Below, in pieces: positions 1 through 12,173 of a DNA stretch of 64,000 nt. The notes beneath the pieces are model-generated. The model was not told the origin of the DNA, did no database searches, and saw nothing but the letters and a program-made list of their open reading frames with translations. The DNA comes from Nicotiana tabacum (lineage: Eukaryota; Streptophyta; Magnoliopsida; Solanales; Solanaceae), in assembly GCF_000715075.1 (NCBI RefSeq), contig NC_134082.1, positions 57,747,466 to 57,811,465 of the forward strand. Reading direction: 5' to 3'. A program made the translations under genes and the position numbers. Position 1 is the stretch's first letter; the number at the start of each line of letters is the position of its first letter.

Positions 1-412
1 AGAAAGTTGTTATTTATCTTGTGTAGAACAGTTGGAGCAACAGCAAAGGATGCTACAAAATGGCAAGGACCAACGTAGTACAAAATGCATTAATTATAAA
101 GGTATGAATATGGGACGGCTAGATGTGACACCAGGCTCTATCAGTGATATCTGCTCGTCTTTGAGAACTCCCCTTTCCCGCCATCGTCGTTGGGTCGGGC
201 GCAAATGGACATCGAGGGAGAGAATTCGACCGCAACCCTGCAGCCTCGAGATCTCGAGATGACTTCCCGAAATGCCTTAATGACGAGGAATTGGACCCTC
301 CAATTTCATCGTATACAAATATGACATACGACGAGTGAAGAATAAACTTAAATCACCCCACCACTTGAACTAAAAAATAGTCAGTAAATACATAATATAT
401 TTACAATTAATG

Positions 413-452
<40 letters not shown>

Positions 453-2040
453 GTATATAATTAATATATAATTTGTATTTTGGGCTAAAAAGTAAACAAC
501 GAATCCGACCGATAATTTGGGCAAAGATCCCAAAAGACATTGGACTTGAGAATATCTTTATTTTGCATTCTTAATTTAATTAGAGGAATTAACCTAGCCA
601 TTTATTCAATCGCGTAAATTAAATATAGCCGAAAAATATATAATTATGTATAATTGATATATAATTTAAATATATACTAAAAAAAGTAAACAATCAATAA
701 TTATTTGTGTAAAGATCCTTGTTATTTACTCGGAGGTGCAGAGCATGTATCGGCCCAGTACAAATTGGATAGACAAACTCTACTTCCGCTTGATCGTTTG
801 TTCATTTTCTTGAAATTTTTCATGTGGGATGAACTAGTTTATTTATGTACTTGGAGGCCAGAGGACAAGACCCGGGACGTAAGAAATGCTTTAGATAGTC
901 TAGTGTAATATTTGTTTTTACTTTTTATTTTATTTTAGACTATGATAATTCTCAACTGCATATTTAGATTACATGAGCAACCTTTATCTGATGTGGAACT
1001 TGATCGTAGCTTAACATCTTAACGGAATCTTCTGACTTTTGATATTTTTATATTTTTTTAATGTGGGGAAGTTTCACAACGGTCATATCAGTATAATTCT
1101 TTTCTCCAAAGTCATATAATTATATTTTCGAACAATAAAATTACAAGACTTTTACCTACTAACACATCATAATTGTTGAAAAGCTCAATGCCACAATCCA
1201 AAATCTCAATCAAGAGGTCTATTTTTATTCTTTTAGCGTGGGCTAAGACTTTTTGCTTTTATTTTTATTGATTGAGACCTAATCTTTCTCCTTTGATTCG
1301 TAGCCTTAGGGTTATACACTTTTTATGAAGGCGCCTAACTGCACTTGCTAGGCAACAACACTTAATAGTAAATAAAGAAGCAAAACTTAATATTTAACAA
1401 TATAATATCATAAATAAAGACTAAAAGTTCCGAAATTTACATTGCAAGTTTAAAGCCAATTATAAATGTCATAAACACCTCCAAAACTAGTGTCACAGAG
1501 TACATAAGTTTCTAAAGAGTATTAAATATAATTTCTAAAATAAAGTACAATACTGTCTGATACAATTAAACAATAACAAAGGTAAGGAAAGTGACTCCAA
1601 AATCCGGGAACGGGTATGCAGCTCTACCTCGAGTTTTCTGATATGTCCAAGCTAATCACCTCTCGGAGCATCGCTATGACCATTGCAGAATCTGTATAAC
1701 AATTGCAGAATAGTATGAGTACAACCGACCCCATGCACTCAATAAGTATCGAGTCTAATCACGATAAGGTAATGACTGAGCTATGACAAGACACTTACTA
1801 TAAACTTGGGCAAGTAATAAGTAAAAAGCAATAGCAATATAGAGAGATGAATAAAAGCATAAGATTAAATAAGCGAATAGATAACATGGTTCATAGAGAA
1901 ACAACATGACAAATTCCAAAATTTTTATTGGAAAGGAAACCGAAACTTGTAAATCCTAAAAAAAGATCCTAGAAACAATTTTGTTTTAATAAGGGAATAA
2001 TTGCTAGTTTCATTCAACATGTAACAACTCTCTGCCTTTA
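1..2040. other. Unassigned left flank, no supported gene
   Basis: A+T-rich DNA with stops in all frames. The two short open frames at 32-262 and 705-908 have no motif I recognise and no flanking gene structure, so I do not call them genes. From about 1590 to 1880 the text resembles the reverse strand of an LTR-type repeat common in Solanaceae (a segment about plants and cells 'accgacccc...actcaataagt' style), but I cannot fix its borders. The stretch from 1880 to 2040 may include the 5' leader of the LINE that follows. Confidence 0.4.
417..449. repeat. (AT)n microsatellite
   Basis: An uninterrupted run of alternating A and T, 33 bases long, inside a wider A+T-rich stretch (about 405-480) that has further imperfect ATATAAT repeats. 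It is likely to be length-variable between individuals. No functional role is implied. Confidence 0.95.
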
Positions 2041-2060
2041 CGCTGCTCTTTTCACTGTTC

Positions 2061-4540
2061 TTGTTCAAAACATTAGCTCCGATCTCAATCACACATCTAC
2101 GGCCTAAACTGACTAAATCTCCAAAAATAAATTATCCTACTCATCAACTGGAAACACAACAACCAATCACTGAACCGCCGGACATAGGTTCCATGCAAAT
2201 AAATGATGCTAGCACAACTATAAAGCCGACAACTTTTCTACAAACTCTACTATCTAATAAATATCTATCACCAACACTAAGCAAGCAACAAAATACAATA
2301 ACTACAACTGATCTCCCTGATGAAATCATCCAAAACACTACAAAAGAGGACACTTTTATTTCAATTAGTTCCACTGATAAATCACGTTTGTATGAACTTT
2401 GGAAATACTCTGTAATAATAAAGTTCTTTGGAAGGAGGATTGCCCATCATATACTAAGGAATAGACCCCTAGATCTATGGAAACCAACTGAAGACCTCCC
2501 TATTATTGATCTCGGGTCTCACTTTTGTCTTATCAAATTTCAAAAAGAAGAGAATATGATTAAGGCTCTCCACGGCGGACCATGGTTCATACCGAGCCAT
2601 TTTTTGTCAGTTCGAAGGTGGGAACCCAAATTCATAGCATCATCTACATAACTTACTTATTCAGCTATTTGGGTTAAAATTCCTGAACTTCTGATTGAAT
2701 TCTATGATTTGGAAATACTACAAAGGGTTGGCTAAAAATTGGGGCAATTATTAAAGATAAACACATGCACTTCAACAACTACAAGGGGAAGATATACACG
2801 TATTTGCATTGAAGTACCCTTAGAAAAATCTTTAAAAACTCATATCCATATAGGCCATCACATGCAAACACTTCTCTATAAGGGACTTAACCTACTCTGC
2901 ACGAGTTGTGGACGATTTGGTCATGCAAAACCTAGTTGTTCCTTTGTTGCACATTCCTCACTGGAACAAAGTATAAATAAATTCAGGCTACAACCTCCTC
3001 ATCAATACCAAACACTGAGGAAATCAAATTACACCTACAAGAACTCCATAACTACTGCAAGCAAGGTGGCTACAGTAGCGCACAATCACTAGAGCAACCT
3101 ATGGCAGGTAAGTATTCTAACCTTACTAGGCCACAATTGGGCCGGCTACCCTTGACTAACCCATACATGCTTCCTAAGCCCAATAAGGAATTCATTAATA
3201 AATTTGATACATTAGCTGACTATGGGCAAACATGGGAGGGGCTAATAAAATATGTACAAGCCCAATGCAAGTTGGCCTAACTAGGGACTGTGTAACACCT
3301 ACAATAGAGATACCAATGCTACAACCCACTCTTGAACAGTCAATGAAGATCATAGCCTCACAACCCTCTTTACCCAATAAAATTATTGATCACGCTAAGA
3401 CTATATTACTTGATTCACAATTCCACTCTTTAACCTACTTAAATGACCAACACATGTTTCCTAAGGGAGCACAAACACATCAACTGCCTTCTCTACATAG
3501 CAACATATTCACCTCCCAAGACCAATCACTAATAGACAAATCCCAATTGAAGACACCCCACTCAGCCACGTCCTAATTAACAATAAGCCAAAATCAAGAT
3601 ATATTGCATGCTAAGTACCCTATAATATTCAAGACCATAAGTCTCCTCAAGATCCATGCAAACACAATGATTGTAAAACATGTGAAGTCCTACACGTACT
3701 TACCATCCTAAAAATTCATTGTTTTCTTCAACATATGTACAATTTGAGTCCTTAATAGACAACTACAACAATTCTTCTCAAACCACCACTGATACACAAA
3801 ATAGTTCTGAAATTAACAACAATGCAGAGGCCCTCTTTTCCGACCAACAACCAAAACATGTCTCAGAGAGAGAATATACAAAACAACAACCAGTTTTCAC
3901 CTCCCAATTCCTAATCATGCAGGGGCCACAGCTTCCACACATCTCAACCCCACTGATCTATACTTCTCAACCAATGATAATGGATCAACCACTCCAATAT
4001 TGGTTGGGGATGGACTTGCAAGGTTATGCACTAATCTTTACCATGGAGATGAACAATCAGTAGGTTGTTCTTCTAGTTCAAAACCCTACGCACCTAGCAG
4101 AGATAGTAATAAAAGGAATGAGACTAGGCATGGAGGCCTACACTCAAAACCAGTGGTTCACGACGCAGACTCCTCTCATGCTGGAGCACCATGCATCAAC
4201 TTCAACTCAACACCAGTGGTCTTACCCCATAAGTCTGATGAACCTACATTGGAACCCAACAGTCAACCTCCTACCTTTCCACCCTTCTCACCATATGGGT
4301 CAGGTATATGCTCCTTGGTTCCAATCACTCCACTCCTTCAATCCACTGTCTCCCTGCTCGAGTCCACTAGAAAGTTTCTCTCCTGACACCACAGGAGAGT
4401 CCACCACAGACACCACCCCCATCACCAAACGCACTATACATACAAACAAGGCAAGAGCTGGAAGAGATACTAGCGGAGATGAGGGAAAGAAGAACAAAAT
4501 TTTGGTGGCTAAAGGGAATTCTGCTCTACGATAGTACAAA
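2061..4540 (+). pseudogene. LINE ORF1 remnant: DUF4283 and CCHC zinc knuckle
   Basis: In LINEs this product binds the element RNA. The first open stretch (2061-2651) carries a DUF4283-like domain in its second half: residues around FFGRRIAHH, a central FCLIKFQ strand and the typical ALHGGPWFI turn followed by RRWEP. One stop interrupts the frame, and it then continues through IWVKIPELLIEFYD to a zinc knuckle near 2900 (CTSCGRFGHAKPSC, spacing CX2CX4HX4C). The rest (about 3100-4540) is Ser/Thr/Gln/Pro-rich linker spread over several frames, typical of a decayed C-terminal tail. Family placement is firm; the exact start and end are not. Confidence 0.8.
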
Positions 4541-4734
4541 AAAAGTTTATTCTGAAATGTCCACCAGATCTAGCAACATGTAGTCATATAACAACCAATC
4601 CAGAAGTAGGAAAATATGCCATGGTCATAATCCCAACACTTCATCAGATTCCTTAGTCAGTGAGTCTGGAACAGACAACAACTCATGTTGTCAATCTGAT
4701 GACTCTAACTTTAGTCGATCAGGTCAATAACCCT

Positions 4735-6823
4735 AATTCTTATGTGAACTTCTTAGTCTGGAACTGTAGGGGATCACACAGTCCTGAGTTTATATGACAC
4801 TTTTGGTCTTTATTGGATAATCATAGGTCTTTGCTAGCTATTTTGCTTGAAACACACATGTACGACCATACAAGGCTCCGTGAAGATTTCGACTTTACAA
4901 ATATGTCCCAAGTATCTGCTAATGACCTAATAGGTGGTCTAGTAGTGCTGTGGAATGAGGACTGTATCAATGTGACGGAGATGAGGATATTTGACCAGGA
5001 AATACACTATCTAGTCCAGGTATGTCCCACTAAACCTCAATGGATACTCTCTGCAATTTATACTAGCAATTACTATAAATTACGTAATATTCTTTGGAAT
5101 AACTGAATTAATTTGCATGATACTATTTGTATGTCATGGTTAATAGGGGGTGACTTTAATAAGGTGCCAGAGTCGAGAGAAAAATTTGGGGGACTCCCTA
5201 TTAGTAATAATAGAGCGGATAATTTTGGTAACTGCCTTAATTATTGCAAATTAATTGACTTAGGGTTTCAGGGTAGTCGTTTCACATGGACTAACAAGTG
5301 TAGACATGGTAACACAATTTTAGAACGCCTTGATCGTTTTTTAGCTAATTATGATTGAATAAACTTATATCCAGAAGCCATAGTGAATCATCTACCACGC
5401 ACTTATTCTGATCATTTTCCACTCTTAATAACATTAGAACACCTAGGATACAACAAAATATTTTATATTTGAAGCCATGTGGGCGTCACATCCACAGTTT
5501 CAACAAATAGTTCACATTGTTTGGACTAATGACCAACCTCTACTTCAAACTACTAACAATTTTCAGGCAGTAGCCACTCTATGGAATAAACAAAATTTTT
5601 ATTTCAACAAAAAAAAAGATATTAGCTAGGCTGGCAGGAATACAATCTTCTATACACTACCCTACAAGCATATTCCTCCAAAATTTGGAAATTGAATTCA
5701 CGCATCACCTGGTTAAATGAGGGTGACGCGAACACTAAATGTTTTCATATGTCTACCCTTCATAGACGCAAAAGGAATAGAATAAATGCTTTAAAGGATT
5801 TGGTGGGTAACACTGGACTTTTAATCAAAATGACTTGCAAAATCAAATTCTTACTTATTATAAGCATTTATTTACAACTGAGGATTTGCTATCTATTAAA
5901 ATACATCAGGACTCGAATACACATCAACTATCTATCTATGACACTCAAAGAATAGAGGAGCCTCTTAGTCAAGAGGAGATTAAATGTGCTTTATATAACT
6001 TTAAACTCTACGAGGATCCGGGTTCGGACGGGCTACATCCGTTCTTTTACCAAAAATATTGGTCTGATATAGGTGACAAAGTTACTCTTTTTTTCCATGA
6101 CATCTCTAATACTAAGGTCATCCCTCATGATCTAAACAGAACCTTCATTTTCCTTGTGCCAAAGGTAAAAATCCTACAACTATTCAACAATATCGAACCA
6201 TAAGCTTGTGTAATATAACCTATAAGATAATTACCAAGATAATTATCAATATACTTAAACTAAATATTAGCAAAATAATAGGACCTACACAAACTAGTTC
6301 CCAACAAGGCAAAAGAGCCTCAGATAATGCTATAATAGTGCAGAAAACTTTGAGTTACTGTGCGAACATGAAAGGAAAGTCCCCTTCAATGCTCTTAAAA
6401 CTTGACCTGGAAAAAGCATTTGACAGATTGGAATGCTCTTTTATAAAAAAAAGACACTTCTTTATTTTAACATTCCTACATCTATGATAACTTTAATTAT
6501 GTTTTGCATTACAACAACATACATTTCTATCCTAGTTAATGGTTCCAGGACGCAACACTTTACACCATCAAGAGGTATTCGTCAAGGTGATTCTTTATCA
6601 CCATACCTATTTATAATGTGTATGGAAATATTTTCACGCAGCATATCAATCTCTGTGGACAACCTCCAATGACAGCTAATCTGTCTATTAAAAGAGGGAC
6701 CATCTCTATCACATCTTTTTTTTTTGCGGACGATATTATTCTGTTTTCCAAAGTCACTACCAGAAGCTGTCATGCAATAATCGATGTTCTAAATCACTTA
6801 ACACACTATTCAGGATAAAAAAT
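4735..6823 (+). pseudogene. LINE ORF2 remnant: endonuclease and reverse transcriptase
   Basis: This gene nicks the target and copies the LINE RNA. Endonuclease motifs appear in order: WNCRG near 4760, LLETH near 4845, GGDFN near 5150, SRFTW near 5280 and SDHFP near 5410, which together supply the Asn, Glu, Asp/Asn and Asp-His residues of the exonuclease-endonuclease-phosphatase fold. The reverse transcriptase follows: GSDGLHPFFY near 6025, motif A with [11 protein letters not shown] near 6400, the [12 protein letters not shown] block near 6580 and the catalytic FFFADDIILFS near 6720. At least five stops or frameshifts break it. The C-terminal third is missing because the sequence changes identity at 6824. 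Confidence 0.88.
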
Positions 6824-8822
6824 TGTTACACCCTGTAAGTTATTTTCTGTTCCAGTATGTTCACTCGTCCTCAAAATGTAATCAAATGGTTATTTACTCT
6901 TTTGCTCTTTTTACTTGGTCTTTGGACAAAAAAAGAAGTAGGCTATAGCTACTAAATGAATCCAAAAAAAAAAAACCAAGGTTCAACGTACTGTTACCAT
7001 TTTTGTTTTTAAAGAAAATAAAAGTATTGAGTAACTTATTAGATTTATTGTCCTGAATTTTGAGATGTTCTGCTCTTTAGTTTGTTATAACTAAAATTTC
7101 GTGTGAACGAGGATGATATATTGTTCCTACTTCTTTGATACCGTTATATATATATTTAATATGGTATTTTGAGTGGAAAAATTTAGTAAAGAAAAGATGG
7201 TTTGAAAATATGATTTTATATAGTTATTAATATTACTACTTTCGAATATGTTTTAACTTATACACATAATATGAGAAAGTTTATGAGATTTTTATTATTT
7301 TAAAGATTGAAATTATTTTCTCACAAGAAAAAAAGGTTTTTTTTTTTTTTTTTACCATTTTAAGAATTAAGCATACGAAGTTGTTTACTCTTTTTATGAG
7401 ATTAGAAAAATTATAAGTTGAGAAAATATGCGCATTTTTTTTTACATGGACATTTAAAAAAAATAATAATGTATATATTAATTTTATATGGTACCACATG
7501 ACCACGATAGTAAAGTATATTATAGTAAGGTGTATAAAGTGTATTAAAAGTGAGTAGTAGTTTAAGTAATTTGGGATACTTTTTAATTACGTGGGTAATT
7601 GATTAATAATTGAATAACGGGATATTTTCTAATTACCTAATAATTGGATAAAGATTAAATTTACCCACCCATCCCCACGTGGCAGCCCCCTCACCTTCTA
7701 ATTAATGACTCATGGTCATTTTTAGATAGGTGGGAAGTCATAAGACCAGTTTTATGTTCTTTCATTTTAAGAAACGAGCCTGACTTTACAAATTTATAGT
7801 AAAATGAAAGAGAAAGATAATGATTATATATAGACTAGAAAGGACGAAGAAACTTAATCTATGGTTATTTCTCTTTTTACCCTATAGGAATAGATTTTCT
7901 ATTGTATGTTCTTGTCCCTCGTACTCCATTTGCCTCAAAGTGAAAATTTTAGGGTTAGGTTATGCTTTTGCTCCACATGAAAATGTTGGAAGGATGCATA
8001 TTTGTGATTACACTTTTTCGTGCTGTGAGTAGTTCTAATAGGATTGTATTGGCGAGAGCATTTTTTTGCTGTTTTTTCCCCTCTATTTGGAAAGAGAACA
8101 TCAATATCCTATGCCCATTTTCCAGCAGAAGCTCATTTTTTCAGCCACGGGATAAGACATTTGGAGGATCTCATTTTGCCTGATTCTAGATTTCATCTAA
8201 GCAGCTCCTTCTAATTGTTAGGTCCTTTATAGTAACGCGATATTATAAAAAAATCAAGGGATGGGATTAGAGTCGTGAAGAACAAATAAATTTCCAGAAT
8301 CACATGTGTCATTTGAACTATGTTGATTTGTTGTTAGACTCCTATACGTTGCATGTAAATAGGTTGACATATAACTGAAGACCTACTTAGCTGAAACATT
8401 ACAGGAGGAAGAAGATGTTCTTTCTTATACATGCTTATATCTTCAGCAATAGGGAACTAGAAAAAATATTTTTTTCAATTATTTCATCAAACCAGAAATG
8501 CCAATGATGAAAGCATGTGGTTGTCACATGCACGTGAGATTTTGCGATTCTAAGGGAGTACGGTGCAATCCTTCTCAAGAATATAGTATGGAGTTTTCCT
8601 ACTCCGATCTTGTCGTCACGTGTTTTGTCGCGATTGTCGTGTGTTAGAAGGATTATTCGGAGAACCGACTCAGGTATGTTAAGGCTGAGCCCTTCCTTAA
8701 TATGGCATGATTCAAGTAACAACGCGTAAACGTAATGCTATTTCATAAATATTTCTATTCTTAGTAGATAAGGATGTCTACGTTATATATTCATGCAAAA
8801 TAATATTATTCGAAGGTATAAT
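6824..8822 (+). mobile_element. LTR-X copy A, left part (interrupted by Tekay copy 1)
   Basis: It begins TGTTACACCC directly after the LINE breaks off, matching the TGTTACACTC start of the full copy at 60301. Its right end (about 8660-8822) aligns with about 61725-61890 of that copy: both have a TATGTTAAGG element, then CCCTTC, GGCATGAT and a TAAAT...TCTATTC stretch. The middle (7000-8600) is A+T-rich and is assigned only by position. A TATA-like run lies at 7825-7832. The copy resumes at 17954 after the Tekay insertion. Short open frames here show no recognisable domain. Confidence 0.5.
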
Positions 8823-9851
8823 TGTAACGACCCGACCGGTCGTTTTGAACTTTTGCACTTTGATCACCAGCTCCCGGGCATAACTTGCCCCGTGTAACGT
8901 ATTATGACTGATGTAGATCGTTGGTTTTGGTTTTCAGGAAAAATCAGAATGAATTTGAAGGAACAATCTAAGTTGAAAGCTTTGAATTTGAAAGGTTTGA
9001 CTAAGAGTTGACTTATTTATATATGAGCTCGAATCGGAAATTTTATGATTTGGATAGCTTCATTGGGTGATTTATGACATAAGAGCGCTATCGGAATACA
9101 TTTTGAAAGTCCGTGGAAGGATTTGGCTTGAATTGGCAAAGTTAATATTTTGGCGAATTTCGGTTGATAGGTGAGATTTTGATTCGAGGGTCGAAATGGA
9201 ATTCTGAGAGTTGATGTAGCTTCGTTATGTCATTTGTGATGTGTGTACAAAATTTTAGGTCATTTGGACATCATTTGGTCGACTTTTTTATCGAATTCGG
9301 ATTTCGGAAGTTTTGGAATTCTTAGGCTTGAATCCGAGGGTGATTTGATGTTTTGATGTTGTTTTGAGCGTTCCGAAGGTTGGAACAAGTTTGAATTATG
9401 TTATGGGGTGTGTTGGCATGTTTGGTCGGGGTCCCATGAGGCTCGCATATGTTTTGGAAGAGTTTTTGGAAGATTTTGTCGTTTTGAGCATAAGCATGTA
9501 ATGATCCAAAGGTCCATTTTTAATTCTAGAGACCGAAATTTGATTTCGAGACTTCCAAAATTTTGATAATGAATTATAGGACTAATATGGAAAGTTTGGT
9601 CTAATTTCATCAAGTCGCGATTGGGTTTTTGACACGAAACATGAGTTAATTGTTTAACGAGCGAAATGGGTATTGAACTGAGCAAATGAGCTCTGAATTG
9701 AGTTTCGACTGAAGGGCTATGTTCGTATTATTATTTTGTGACTCATAGGAACAAGAATCATCAAATACCGAGTTCGTATGATGGAGTTAAAGCCTTTTTA
9801 GTGAAAAGAAAAGCTGCTGCAATTTTATGGGCAGTTTCTGCATTTTTCGCA

Positions 9852-10012
9852 CGTGTGAACAGTAACCGCACCTGCGTGAACAGTATTCGTGTATAGTACC
9901 ATGTACAGTAAACATGAACAGTATCCATGTACAGTCCCCGTGTACAGTACATATGAATAGTACCCCGTATACAGTACCGTGAACAGTAAAATGCGTGAAC
10001 AGTAACCACGGA
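9852..10012. repeat. ACAGTA motif array in LTR
   Basis: About eleven irregularly spaced copies of a core (G/A)TG-N-ACAGTA, with variants ATAGTA and ACAGTC, every 13-17 bases. Two other Tekay LTRs in this window hold quite different arrays at the matching place (38780-38856 and 50605-50972). Confidence 0.85.
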
Positions 10013-10954
10013 AATTCTGGATAGAATGTTGAGTTCTGAAAATGGGACGAATTTCCATTTTTACCAAATTGGAGCTCGGGGAGAGCCGATTTTCGGGAGA
10101 TTTTCAGAGAAAATAATGGGGTAAGTGTTTTAACTTAATTTTGGTTAGATTACGCGAATCTATTACTAGTTTTGGCATGTAATTGTTGATTTTAGTGGGG
10201 AAAATCATGAAAACCCTCTTGGTTTAATTTGAAGATTTGAGGGTCGAGTTGATGTCAGATTTTAGTAAAATTGGTATGGTTGGACTCGTGGTTGGATGAG
10301 GTTTGATATTCCATATTTTTTGTCGGGTTCCGAGATGTGGGCCCCACGGGCGAATTTTGAGTGCAATTTCGGATTTTTAATCGAAAATGTAGAATTTCAT
10401 ATGCAATTAATTCCTATAATTTTTATTAACTGAATCGAATTATTGTGGCTAGATTCGAGGCATTCGGAGGTCGATTTGAGAGACAAAGGCATCGCGAGCT
10501 AGAGGATTAGCCGGTACGAGGTGAGTAATGATTGTAAATGATGTCCTGAGGGTTTGAAACCCCAGATTTGCACATCGCAGTGCTATATTGAGGTGAGACA
10601 CGCGTTGGATGATGAGCGCGGGGTCTTTTACTTTCGGGGATTGTGACTTGGTCTATCCCGATTGATTATTTTACCGCATATTTGATTGAAACTTATTTGT
10701 TATCATCATGATTTGGGTTGATTGCCATACTTAGGCTTCGTGCCAATTATTTGAATACTTTGGGAATTTTTATCACTATTTCCTCACTGTTTTGACTTAT
10801 ATTTAAACTCAGTCCTGTTGATAATTATTGTTTTACAAACTCAGCCGCTTTTATGCAGATTTGAAAACTCAAATGATATTTCTAAATGGTATTTTGGGCT
10901 GAGAACTACTGTTTTACAAATGCCCGAGGGGCTTATGATGATTTCCGGACTGAG

Positions 10955-11225
10955 TGAGGCCGAGGGCCATATGTGAGGATATGCTGAGTGATATGAGGTT
11001 GAGAGCCTGATATACTATTTATGCCACGAGGTGGCTTGAGTGATGTGAGGCTGAGTGATATAAGGCCGAGAGCCTGAGATACTATTTATGCCACGAGGTG
11101 GCTAGAGTGATGTGAGGCCGAGTGATATGAGGCCGAGGGCCTGAGATACTTTATATGCCACGCGGTGGCTTGAGTGATGTGAGGATATGCTGAGTGATGA
11201 TGCCACGAGGTGGCTTGATATAGCG
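10955..11225. repeat. GAGGCCGAGGGCCTGA / CCACGAGGTGGCTTGA array
   Basis: Four to five diverged units of about 50-60 bp, each pairing a near-palindromic GGCCGAGGGCC element with a second near-palindrome CCACGAGGTGG. In the minus-strand Tekay LTR the same two motifs occur at about 49560-49700. This block is absent from the second LTR of copy 1, where it was deleted. Confidence 0.8.
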
Positions 11226-11306
11226 CTTGGGCCGTAAGGGGCCCCTCCGGAGTCTGCACACCCACAGTGAGCGCGGGTACCCATTGTTTTGAGTGATTGA
11301 TACTAT

Positions 11307-11600
11307 GCCCGAGGGGCTGATATGAGTGATTGTGAGGTAGCCCGAGGGGCTGATACTATTTTGATATTGAGCCCGAGGGGCTGTTACTGTTCTGATATTG
11401 AGCCCGAGGGGCTGTTACTGTTCTGATATTGAGCCCGAGGGGCTGGCACTATTCTGATATTAAGCCCAAGGGTCTGACACTATTTTGATATTGAGCCCGA
11501 GGGGCTATCACTGTTCTAATATTGAGCCCAAGAGGCTGGTTCTGTTGATGCCCGAGGGGTGGTTTGTTGTACATGTGTTTGCCCAAGGGGCTGTTTACAT
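11307..11600. repeat. GCCCGAGGGGCTG array, about 31-bp units
   Basis: Nine or more units of roughly 31 bp built as GATATTGA + GCCCGAGGGGCTG + TTACTGTTCT, with decay at the right end. Each core is an imperfect dyad (GCCC...GGGC). The second LTR holds the same block at 16947-17240, and minus-strand versions (GCCCCTCGGGC) lie at about 36775-36850 and 49400-49475. Confidence 0.9.
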
Positions 11601-12160
11601 TTCTATCATTTTTGTTACTCACTTGTAAACTACTTGCTTTACTTGTTGGAAAAAAGGGATTTTCACTTGATTTCTCAGTGCTTTACTGTTTAAAGTGATT
11701 TTACTGCTTCAGTATGGAATACCTTGTCTTTTTGCGTAATTCTTTTACCTTCAGTCTTTATTTATTATTATTACTCACTGAGTCAGAGTACTCACATTAC
11801 TCCCTGCACCTTGTGTGTAGATTCATGTATGTTTTGGCTGATCGGAGGCAGAGTCATCAGGGTTTAGCAAGGTAGCTGCCGGCGTTTGCAGTACTACTTT
11901 TCTCTCTCCTCATTTCATTAGTTTGTATTTGTACACTCTAGGCTTTCAGTTGTATTTATACCCTAGTAGATGCTCGTGACTTGTGACACCCCAGTTAGGG
12001 ATATGTCGGGTTGTTCTTCCGTTAATTATATCATTAAATCATATTTAAACTATTTATTGATGTTTAACTATTTTTGAAAATGTGATATGGGTTTGTTGGC
12101 TGGCCTTGTCTTCACGAGAGGCGCTATCACGACCGGAGAAAGGTTTGGGTTATGACAAGT

Positions 12161-12173
12161 TGGTATCAGAGCC
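12161..12173 (+). other. Primer-binding site (initiator tRNA-Met type)
   Basis: TGGTATCAGAGCC is the standard plant site complementary to the 3' end of initiator tRNA-Met. It lies three bases past the LTR end, where minus-strand DNA synthesis starts. It confirms the + orientation and the LTR border. Confidence 0.93.

Larger units (their letters stand above)
2040..6823 (+). mobile_element. LINE (plant L1-type) retrotransposon, decayed and 3'-truncated
   Basis: A non-LTR retrotransposon in the usual two-gene order: a nucleic-acid-binding ORF1 (DUF4283 plus zinc knuckle), then ORF2 with an apurinic-type endonuclease and a reverse transcriptase. No LTRs flank it. Several stops and frame changes make both genes non-functional. 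The element ends about 40 bases after the stretch that follows the FADD catalytic motif. The thumb, the zinc-binding domain, any RNase H and the poly(A) tail are absent. The 3' limit coincides with TGTTACACCC at 6824, the likely start of an inserted LTR. The left limit is approximate. Confidence 0.85.
8823..12157 (+). mobile_element. Tekay copy 1, first LTR
   Basis: It starts TGTAACGACCCGACCGG and ends TATGACA, a TG...CA pair, three bases before the primer site. At 3335 bp it is long for the family. It carries three separate tandem-motif blocks (9852-10012, 10955-11225 and 11307-11600). LTRs hold the promoter and polyadenylation signals of the element; I could not place a convincing TATA box here. 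Short reverse-strand open frames inside it are LTR noise. Confidence 0.9.

Noticed and set aside
417..449. AT tract as a replication origin or matrix-attachment site
   Set aside because: A plain dinucleotide repeat of this length is common and gives no specific support.
32..908. Two small open frames (32-262, 705-908) as host genes
   Set aside because: No domain, no gene context and no codon pattern; lengths are within chance for this composition.
8818..8822. Target-site duplication for Tekay copy 1
   Set aside because: The right end is truncated internal sequence, so no matching ATAAT can be tested.
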